A DNA stretch of 12,919 bases from UBA1858 sp045105615 (lineage in GTDB: Bacteria > Pseudomonadota > Gammaproteobacteria > UBA4575): the NCBI GenBank assembly GCA_045105615.1, contig JBGCDS010000040.1, forward strand, positions 1 through 12,919, written 5' to 3'. A program made the translations under genes and the position numbers. Positions 8,056 through 12,919 of this stretch are shown piece after piece. A model generated the notes under the pieces. It was given only the letters and a program-made list of their open reading frames with translations. It made no database searches and had not been told where the DNA came from. Position 1 is the first letter of the stretch. Each line of letters begins with the position of its first letter.

Positions 8056-8067
8056 AATATCTAGCTA

Positions 8068-8283
8068 TTAGACATGATTAACTACATCCTTTGGTGCAAA
8101 TTCGTCACATTTTTTACACTCAAGTTCAAACCCAAGTTTTGATTGACGCCCCTGCTCAGTTAACACCCACAAGCGATTCATCCAAGGAGGATTGTGGCGT
8201 ACATGCTGATAATGACCGCATTCAAGCTCGGCCACCCAATCACATTCATCATCTTGATGGTATGCGAAAATTTTTTGTTTCAT
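8068..8283 (-). CDS. DUF3565 family small protein, probable zinc-binding
   Basis: The protein is 71 residues if started at the ATG 8283-8281, which has a clear GGAG ribosome binding site (8293-8290) six bases upstream. The frame stays open to an earlier start at 8316, but that extension has no such site and does not fit the family. The sequence matches the DUF3565 pattern: DWVAELECGH, then QHVRHNPPW, then WVLTEQGR, then ELECKKCD. Candidate metal ligands are Cys22, His24, His27, His30, Cys56 and Cys59, a spacing that looks like a zinc ribbon (inference). The function of the family is unknown. It stands alone, convergent with the upstream orphan gene. Confidence 0.85.
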   Translation of the reverse strand: MKQKIFAYHQDDECDWVAELECGHYQHVRHNPPWMNRLWVLTEQGRQSKLGFELECKKCDEFAPKDVVNHV

Positions 8284-8390
8284 TGAGCACTCCGATAGAG
8301 TCTCTATAGCAACCATTAAATTGAATGTACGCTTATCGCTTAATTGCAGACGTAGTATTTAAGGACATTCATATTTTAATTAAACTTGGA

Positions 8391-10013
8391 CTAATTTGAT
8401 AATTTATATCCCATCTCTAATGCTAAATGCCTATTTTCATATATATCTTGTTCGTTGAAAGTAACTAATATTTTCTGTCTTGATAATATATTAAATATGT
8501 ACTTTGAGGCACCAGCAATTAACACCCTCCTCCCTTCCTCAGATTCCATATCAATAATATCTTTAATTGCTTGGCATGAGGTATAGTCAATTGAATTCAC
8601 ATTTGTAAAGTCTAGTATCAGGACATCGTACTCATCTATTTCAGATTTCAATTTAACTAAGTCTTTTGCTGCAGGAAAACTTAACGGCCCAGAAAATTGA
8701 TATAAGGCCACTTTCCCATTGGTCTTTGAAAAAATATTCTTTTCTTCTGAATTTAATTTAACAAATTCATCATTATCTGTAGTTACATGCATTGCTTCTA
8801 TTTGCAGATTCGCCATTCGCTGCATTAGTACAAAACTCGCTATCACCATTCCTACCGCAACTGCTGCAATTAGATCAATAAATACAGTTATTAAAAAAAC
8901 AGCAATCATTATAAAAACACCTGGCTTTGGTGCAACGTGTATATTTTTCAAATAACCCCAATCGATAATGTCAGTACCAACTTTAATCAAAATAGCTGCC
9001 AATACCGCATGTGGGATTTTTTCTGCAAAACCAGACGCACCCAAAACTATAGCGAGTAATACTAAAGAATGAATTACACCAGAAAGCTTAGTAACACCAC
9101 CTGCTTTGATATTAACTACAGTTCGCATAGTTGCGCCTGCACCAGGCAATCCACCAATTAAACCAGAAAATATATTACCAATACCTTGACCTATAAGTTC
9201 TTTATTAGAGTTATGATGTGTTCTGGTAAGATTATCAGCGACTAATGATGTTAATAAAGAGTCGATTGAACCTAAGAAAGCAAGTGTAAAAGCTGCCAAT
9301 ACCATTTGATTGAATAGCTCAAAGCTTATAACAGGAAACTGTATAGCTGGTAATTCCGTAGGTATATGACCGATGATAGGTATAGATGACTCTCGATAAA
9401 AAATAAAATATATAAATGTTCCACCTATAAGAGCAACTAATGGTGAAGGTATAATTCTATTCCAGCTTGATGGCATTAAGTAAACAATACATAAACTTAT
9501 TCCACCTAATATCGCAGGGTCTATCCAAACATTTAAAATAATGTCTGAAATGTTAAATATCACATCTTGAGGTGATGATTGCGCTTCATGCCCAAGCAAT
9601 GGGCCTAATTGTAGTAAGATAATAATCATCCCTATACCAGACATAAAACCTGAGATCACTGGAATTGGAATAAGTTTTATATACTTTCCTACACGCAAAA
9701 TTCCTAAAATTACTTGTATCACTCCACCTAAGATAACTACAGTAAAGGCAATAATTGGCCCAGAATTTATGTCTGCAGCACTAAACTGTGTAAATATGCC
9801 TGCCATCACTACTGTCATAGGACCGGTGGGGCCAGATATTTGCGTTGGTGTCCCACCAAACAATGCTGCAAAAAGTCCTACAAAAATAGCTCCATATAAT
9901 CCTGCCATCGCACCTGCACCAGATGAAACTCCAAATGCTAATGCTAATGGTATAGCTACAACTGCAGCAGTAATTCCGCCATATAAATCCCCTTTAATAT
10001 ATTTAAGATTCAT
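8391..10013 (-). CDS. SulP (SLC26) family anion transporter, BicA-like, with STAS domain
   Basis: This 540-residue inner-membrane transporter has a hydrophobic core (about 10-400) of the SulP type and a C-terminal cytoplasmic STAS domain (about 434-535, with DFTNVNSIDYTSC). It follows the cyanobacterial bicarbonate transporter BicA closely in the blocks I remember: GDLYGGITAAVVAIPLALAFGV, SGPTGPMTVVM, SGFMSGIGMI, NSNKELIGQGIGNIFSG and DIIDW. Residues matching the Na+ site of BicA (Asp258, Thr262, Thr302) are Asp251, Thr255 and Thr295, with identical spacing. Na+-dependent bicarbonate uptake is therefore the best guess; sulfate or another anion is possible. The gene is 85 bases downstream of the DUF302 gene on the same strand. 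The ATG has no clear ribosome binding site, and its base composition looks more AT-rich than mutS. Confidence 0.9.
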   Translation of the reverse strand: MNLKYIKGDLYGGITAAVVAIPLALAFGVSSGAGAMAGLYGAIFVGLFAALFGGTPTQISGPTGPMTVVMAGIFTQFSAADINSGPIIAFTVVILGGVIQVILGILRVGKYIKLIPIPVISGFMSGIGMIIILLQLGPLLGHEAQSSPQDVIFNISDIILNVWIDPAILGGISLCIVYLMPSSWNRIIPSPLVALIGGTFIYFIFYRESSIPIIGHIPTELPAIQFPVISFELFNQMVLAAFTLAFLGSIDSLLTSLVADNLTRTHHNSNKELIGQGIGNIFSGLIGGLPGAGATMRTVVNIKAGGVTKLSGVIHSLVLLAIVLGASGFAEKIPHAVLAAILIKVGTDIIDWGYLKNIHVAPKPGVFIMIAVFLITVFIDLIAAVAVGMVIASFVLMQRMANLQIEAMHVTTDNDEFVKLNSEEKNIFSKTNGKVALYQFSGPLSFPAAKDLVKLKSEIDEYDVLILDFTNVNSIDYTSCQAIKDIIDMESEEGRRVLIAGASKYIFNILSRQKILVTFNEQDIYENRHLALEMGYKLSN

Positions 10014-10040
10014 ATAAATTTGATGAAGTGACTAGATTTG

Positions 10041-10052
10041 ATTTCTTGAAAT
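10041..10052. repeat. Small inverted repeat upstream of the SulP gene
   Basis: ATTTC and GAAAT flank a TT, forming a 12-base near-palindrome in the 85-base gap between the DUF302 gene and the SulP gene. A second short hairpin, CCATA (10066-10070) with TATGG (10079-10083), lies next to it. Both could affect expression of the transporter relative to the upstream gene, but short AT-rich repeats like these also arise by chance. Confidence 0.25.
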
Positions 10053-10098
10053 ACATAATCATTATCCATAAAAATAAATATGGCGAGTCATCTCTTCT

Positions 10099-10482
10099 TT
10101 ATTTAGCTTGGTTTACCATTTGTTTAGTTTTTTCCTCAACTTCTTTTGCGGTATCTACTAAGGATTGATCATTAGATAATGCAGATAACATTTGTTCGGG
10201 CTTAATCAGCCCGATCTTCGTTCGATTATTTTCAGTGAAAACAGAAATTCTGCAAGGCAACGCCATATTCAATCTCATATCGGTTGCTAACACTTTTGCA
10301 GCTTGTATAGGATTACAAACTTCGAACACTTTACAATCCTCCTTAAAGTCGACACCTTTACTACGCAATGTATTCCCCAAATCATGCACATGCAAAACAC
10401 CAAATCCATGCTGCTTTACAGCTGTATCTAGATCGATAACGGCCTCTTCAAACGATTTATCTGATTCAACAATATAGTACAT
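10099..10482 (-). CDS. DUF302 domain protein
   Basis: The 127-residue protein is a DUF302 domain from end to end: the opening YYIVESDKSFEEAVIDL, the central HDLGNTLRSKG, the CNPIQAAKVLATD segment and ALPCRISVF are the family landmarks. DUF302 proteins are soluble, small and of unknown biochemical function. No signal peptide is seen. The ATG at 10482-10480 has a strong ribosome binding site (AGAGGTGA, 10493-10486). The C-terminal 20-30 residues are a charged helix-like tail. It is the first gene of a likely two-gene unit with the SulP transporter, which suggests but does not prove a link to anion uptake. Confidence 0.88.
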   Translation of the reverse strand: MYYIVESDKSFEEAVIDLDTAVKQHGFGVLHVHDLGNTLRSKGVDFKEDCKVFEVCNPIQAAKVLATDMRLNMALPCRISVFTENNRTKIGLIKPEQMLSALSNDQSLVDTAKEVEEKTKQMVNQAK

Positions 10483-10498
10483 TTATCACCTCTCAATT

Positions 10499-10527
10499 TA
10501 ATTATAAATATGTCACTTTTCAGCCAA
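10499..10527 (-). promoter_or_regulatory. Possible promoter for the DUF302-SulP pair
   Basis: On the minus strand TTGGCT (10527-10522) is followed either by TATAAT after 15 bases (10506-10501) or by TAATTA after 17 bases (10504-10499). Both are imperfect combinations. A 10-base palindrome CAGTCGACTG (10548-10557) lies about 20 bases upstream of the -35. Confidence 0.35.
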
Positions 10528-10886
10528 TAGCAGGCATTCGACTTCGTCAGTCGACTGATTGAACAAGCAGAAATTCACGCTTTAGAATCTAGATAACATG
10601 CACAAAATTAATCCGACATTGTAGGAAACACTAGATTATATTGTTTTTCTAATTCACGCTTAATATTGACCACGATATTTTTATCTATACATACAGCAAC
10701 GAGAAGATTTTTTACTTCGTATCAGGCCCCTCTCCCAAGTACTGGTCAAGCACTCAAACTCATGAATACAATAGATAATTGAACTGAGTTCTAATTCAAT
10801 TTTCAACAATTTCATTAAATTCGATGGGCCGACCCAAAGACAGATCCAAATCACTACCATGCAGGACTCTTTCTAATGATGAGACT
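10528..10886. other. Gene-free stretch with coding-like, broken minus-strand frames
   Basis: No intact gene is seen here. On the minus strand, one frame entering from the end of the Rap1a-family gene reads like protein (ERVLHGSDLDLSLGRPIEF) down to a TGA at 10798-10796. The same frame continues with two more TGA stops to a segment ending VLDQYLGEGPDTK. A shifted frame then reads EVKNLLVAVCIDKNIVV and KRELEKQYNLVFP to a TAA at 10608. This may be a decayed gene, but no family was recognised and the frames are short. A short hairpin TCGACT/AGTCGA (10538-10543, 10549-10554) is also present. Confidence 0.3.
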
Positions 10887-11234
10887 TTATTTTTTGCATG
10901 GATAGGCGTCAGTTAAAGCCTCTAAAATTAAATCTTTTGCTGAATCGGATACCCCTTCAGGTTCTTTAGGGAAGGATTCATAATATTTAGTAATGATTTT
11001 TTGCAATTGGCGTCCCTTTATATTTTGTGGTGGGCACCAAACGCCATCACTAGTTGCGTCAGCGACCCCACTTATATATCCCGCAAAAAATTTATCTATA
11101 GATTGAATATTTTCATGATCATTATCTTTGATTGAATTCAATAGTGAGTCACCGCTCAATGGATCTGCTATCACTGATGATTCTGATAAGACAAACATTA
11201 AAACAATGTATATAAAGAATTTGGAATTTTTCAC
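10887..11234 (-). CDS. Exported Rap1a/Tai-family protein
   Basis: The family (Rap1a/Tai) was named after Serratia immunity proteins against type VI secretion toxins, but many members are orphans of unknown role. The GTG at 11234-11232 is the preferred start: it has a GAGGGTA ribosome binding site (11247-11241) six bases away and gives a clean signal peptide, with lysines at 2 and 5, a hydrophobic core from 6 to 16 and a likely cut after Ala23. The frame is open to a TTG at 11270 but that start adds an unhelpful N-terminus. The mature part shows the family landmarks FFAGYISGVADA (49-60), WCPP (66-69) and a final AYPC. Cys67 and Cys113 probably form a disulfide in the periplasm. The protein is 115 residues long. 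No type VI genes or toxin lie nearby. Confidence 0.8.
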   Translation of the reverse strand: MKNSKFFIYIVLMFVLSESSVIADPLSGDSLLNSIKDNDHENIQSIDKFFAGYISGVADATSDGVWCPPQNIKGRQLQKIITKYYESFPKEPEGVSDSAKDLILEALTDAYPCKK

Positions 11235-11282
11235 AATTTTTACCCTCTTATACAAATAACTGTCAAGCAACTCAGCATAAGC

Positions 11283-11320
11283 AGTATAATTTAATTAGGA
11301 TTATCTAGTCCTGCTAGCAG
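11283..11320 (-). promoter_or_regulatory. Possible promoter region of the Rap1a-family gene with a 10-base palindrome
   Basis: On the minus strand a TATACT (11288-11283) could serve as -10, about 50 bases before the GTG start. No good -35 is seen 17 bases upstream. A perfect palindrome CTGCTAGCAG (11311-11320) lies at the expected -35 edge and could be an activator site. This is speculative. Confidence 0.25.
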
Positions 11321-11792
11321 CTTATTTACAACAATAACAGTTTCAGAATCCGAGTGGAATATTGAAATAAGATAAATTAGATGTGGAAACACAAATCAAC
11401 CAAATGTCAGCTATGTGTCAAAAACTGACATTCAACATAAGACTGTCTAATTTTTCATAGCTCAAATGTCTTGCTTGATTAAGTTTTCGTGCAAAAATTG
11501 AAAATTCACTTAAACATACAGAGCGACGTAAATTTTAGCGAACTAACACCCATAGCTATTCGTCATAATCGGGGTTATTTCAAATGATTTAATTAGCTTG
11601 TGGTTCTTGAAATTCAACGGCAGACTTAACAATCTCATTTCACGCGAAGATAATGATACAGAAGCGCATAAAACGTTTCACATACGAACCAAATGACTTA
11701 TATTTTTTATTTAATGGTAACCGTAAATTCCTAAGTCATGTAAACTCACGTGTAGCAACAAACACAATACAGCCATTTCTATATAGCCTATT
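11321..11792. other. Gene-free AT-rich region between divergent rap1a-like and RRM genes
   Basis: No protein-coding frame of convincing length is present on either strand. It holds the TGTCA-type repeat cluster at 11403-11432. A bulged stem also occurs, TAACACCC (11544-11551) with GGGGTTA (11571-11577), followed by TTATTT. The roughly 200 bases before the RRM gene could be a long 5' leader, as known for some cold-induced RNA-binding protein genes, but no start signal supports that here. A small RNA is possible and cannot be shown from sequence alone. Confidence 0.4.
11403..11432. repeat. Inverted repeat AATGTCAG/CTGACATT with an internal third TGTCA copy
   Basis: AATGTCAG (11403-11410) and CTGACATT (11425-11432) are exact reverse complements 14 bases apart. 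A further TGTCA (11416-11420) sits between them and could pair with the same TGACA (11426-11430) at a 5-base distance. The shared half-site suggests a protein-binding cluster or two alternative hairpins. Confidence 0.4.
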
Positions 11793-12086
11793 ATGAAACT
11801 ACTTATTCGCAACATTGATCGTAGCGTCACTGAAGCACAAATACGCTCGCTATTTGAAGCGTATGGAACCATTCAGTCTTGTAACATTGTGTTAGACAAG
11901 CAAACAGGTGAATCAAAAGGTTTTGGTTTCGTTGAAATGCCTAAATCAGGTGAGGCAAAAGCCGCTACTAAAAACCTAAACGGGAAAGACATACAGGGCA
12001 GCAAAATTCGCGTCAAAAAGGCTGAGACAAGGATTGAAAAGACTCCCAATACTGAAAAACCGAACCCCTATAATAAGTCAAAATGA
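11793..12086 (+). CDS. Single-RRM RNA-binding protein
   Basis: The 97-residue protein is one RNA recognition motif plus a short basic tail. The RNP2 strand is LLIRNI (3-8) and RNP1 is KGFGFVEM (42-49), with the aromatic residues that stack on RNA (Phe44, Phe46) present. The tail from about 80 is rich in lysine, asparagine and proline. Members of this bacterial group, found in marine gammaproteobacteria and cyanobacteria, bind single-stranded RNA; some are cold-induced, though no target is known here. There is no clear ribosome binding site before the ATG at 11793. Its stop overlaps the start of the VF530 gene (ATGA, 12083-12086), so the two are probably co-translated. Confidence 0.92.
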   Translation: MKLLIRNIDRSVTEAQIRSLFEAYGTIQSCNIVLDKQTGESKGFGFVEMPKSGEAKAATKNLNGKDIQGSKIRVKKAETRIEKTPNTEKPNPYNKSK

Positions 12087-12370
12087 CACACGCTTCTAAA
12101 GACCCATTACACGGGGTTACCTTAGAAAAAATTATCATTCGGCTTGAAGAGCGCTATGGCTGGGAAGAATTAGGACTAAAAATAAACATTAAATGCTTCA
12201 CTCACGACCCTAGCATCTCCTCTTCGTTAAAATTTCTTCGCAAAACAGACTGGGCAAGAAGAAAAGTAGAAACTCTTTACCTACGCACCAAGTGGAAAAA
12301 AGAAAATGTGTGGTTAGAAGCCCAAGACAAGCTTAAAAACAAGTCCAGCGAAAAAGACCAGGACGATTAA
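12083..12370 (+). CDS. VF530 family protein (DUF2132), putative nucleic-acid-binding
   Basis: The 95-residue protein carries the family block almost complete: DPLHGVTLEKII (7-18), then EERYGWEELG, INIKCFTHDPSISSSLKFLRKT and WARRKVETLYL. VF530 was named after a Vibrio fischeri protein; the fold is small and helical and DNA binding has been proposed from its structure. The C-terminal quarter is highly charged and likely disordered. No signal peptide or membrane segment is present. The start ATG overlaps the RRM gene stop by four bases, so it likely depends on coupling. The pairing with an RNA-binding protein hints at a shared nucleic-acid role (inference). Confidence 0.9.
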   Translation: MTHASKDPLHGVTLEKIIIRLEERYGWEELGLKINIKCFTHDPSISSSLKFLRKTDWARRKVETLYLRTKWKKENVWLEAQDKLKNKSSEKDQDD

Positions 12371-12424
12371 GCCGCTTAACAGATTTTGATTTCAATTCAC
12401 CAATAATTTATTATCCATTTAGAC

Positions 12425-12919
12425 TTAATCAATCAATGTGATATCTTGTATTTGATAATTGTGTCGCCTGGACAGCAGCAACAAACAGGCAATAGCTCCT
12501 ATTAATGCGAGCATCATGTCGGACTGGGTATCCCACACATAACCCTGTGTACCTAAGAATGCTTCAGCATCACCGCCAGTGGCCAGCGCTACCCACCATT
12601 CTATCAATTCATAGAATGCACTAAATGCCAAGCAAACTGATAACACAAAGACATTCATCCATACCGCACCATTAACGATATTTTTTCTTATTAGAATTTC
12701 TCTTGCTAGTAATGCCGGCACAAACCCCTGCATAAAGTGACCTAACTTATCGTAGTTATTTCGCCCCATATCAAAAATATCCTGTATCCAGTCAAACAAT
12801 GGCACTTCTGCATAGGTATAGTGACCACCCACCATTAATACAATGCAATGAAGCAATATAAAGAAATACAGCATAGGTGTTAAACGAAAGGAGTTATAGG
12901 TCACCAATAACAAAATTGC
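12425..12919 (-). CDS. YjdF/DUF2238 family inner-membrane protein, 5' end outside window
   Basis: A minus-strand frame is open to the right edge and its first residues (AILLLVTYNSFRLT) already read as a membrane segment, so about 40 N-terminal residues of a usual ~205-residue protein lie beyond position 12919. The TTG at 12913 is not a credible start. The family signature is clear: VLMVGGHYTYAEVPLFDWI, then NNYDKLGHFMQGFVPALLAREIL, FSAFYELIEWWVAL, and GTQGYVWDTQSDMMLALIGA. Several hydrophobic helices alternate with conserved acidic and histidine residues placed at the membrane. The function of the family is unknown. It converges on the VF530 gene with a 54-base gap that shows no convincing terminator. 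Confidence 0.9.
   Translation of the reverse strand, partial: AILLLVTYNSFRLTPMLYFFILLHCIVLMVGGHYTYAEVPLFDWIQDIFDMGRNNYDKLGHFMQGFVPALLAREILIRKNIVNGAVWMNVFVLSVCLAFSAFYELIEWWVALATGGDAEAFLGTQGYVWDTQSDMMLALIGAIACLLLLSRRHNYQIQDITLID

Noticed and set aside
8056..8067. TCTA/TAGA mini-hairpin between convergent genes as terminator
   Set aside because: The stem is only four AT-rich base pairs without a T-run, too weak to call.
8323..8370. GAATGT (8323-8328) and ACATTC (8365-8370) as an inverted repeat
   Set aside because: Six-base arms with a 36-base spacer in AT-rich DNA are likely by chance; no T-run or promoter relation was seen.
8719..8955. Open plus-strand frame opposite the SulP gene
   Set aside because: It lies wholly inside a strongly supported minus-strand gene and has no ribosome binding site or family resemblance; it mirrors the transporter's codons.
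10715..10886. Reading TGA as tryptophan would join minus-strand segments into one longer frame
   Set aside because: mutS, pncC, thpR and the RRM gene use TGA or TAA as normal stops in this window, so recoding is not credible; decay is simpler.
10887..11234. Type VI secretion immunity island
   Set aside because: Only the single Rap1a-like gene is present; no effector, Hcp, VgrG or structural type VI gene is in the window.
11418..11519. 33-codon minus-strand frame reading like a helical peptide (SEFSIFARKLNQARHL)
   Set aside because: No start codon near its beginning, no ribosome binding site, and a frame this short is expected by chance in AT-rich DNA.
1..12919. tRNA, rRNA, CRISPR array, insertion sequence or prophage
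   Set aside because: No cloverleaf-like segment, no spaced direct repeats, no transposase or phage motifs were found on either strand by reading.

Overview
The window reads as ordinary chromosome of a gammaproteobacterium with modest GC content (about 40% by eye). The evidence is a MutS, a PncC and a ThpR-type protein that resemble their E. coli counterparts in length and motifs, plus small families common in marine gammaproteobacteria (RRM protein, VF530, DUF3565, YjdF/DUF2238). A glucosylglycerate-type osmolyte operon and a BicA-like SulP transporter suggest a salt-exposed, possibly autotrophic or methylotrophic aquatic organism. That last point is inference, and no genus is assigned. No tRNA, rRNA, CRISPR array, insertion sequence or phage gene was seen.

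Layout. (1) 1-3584: thpR (cut by the window edge) and pncC form a minus-strand pair with a 4-base start/stop overlap. They are divergent from mutS on the plus strand. (2) 3680-7526: a minus-strand operon transcribed in the order HAD phosphatase (gpgP-like), glucosyl-3-phosphoglycerate synthase (gpgS-like), GH13 subfamily 18 phosphorylase. A perfect 10-bp-arm palindrome sits on the predicted operon promoter. (3) 7648-8283: an unrecognised 135-residue protein (+) convergent with a small DUF3565 protein (-). (4) 8391-10482: a minus-strand pair, a DUF302 protein followed by a BicA-like SulP anion transporter with a STAS domain. (5) 10483-11792: mostly non-coding and AT-rich, interrupted by one exported Rap1a/Tai-family protein. 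The stretch 10608-10886 carries coding-like but broken reading frames. (6) 11793-12370: an RRM RNA-binding protein and a VF530 protein joined by an ATGA overlap. (7) 12425-12919: a YjdF-like membrane protein, cut at its N-terminus by the window edge.

How the genes work together. The most coherent unit is region 2. GpgS would join a nucleotide-activated glucose to 3-phosphoglycerate, and GpgP would remove the phosphate to give glucosylglycerate, a compatible solute. The GH13_18 enzyme would phosphorolyse glucosylglycerate back to glucose-1-phosphate and glycerate. Synthesis and energy-saving recycling of one osmolyte would thus lie in one operon, with a candidate operator in front. The remaining genes are housekeeping or poorly characterised accessory genes without an evident link to each other.
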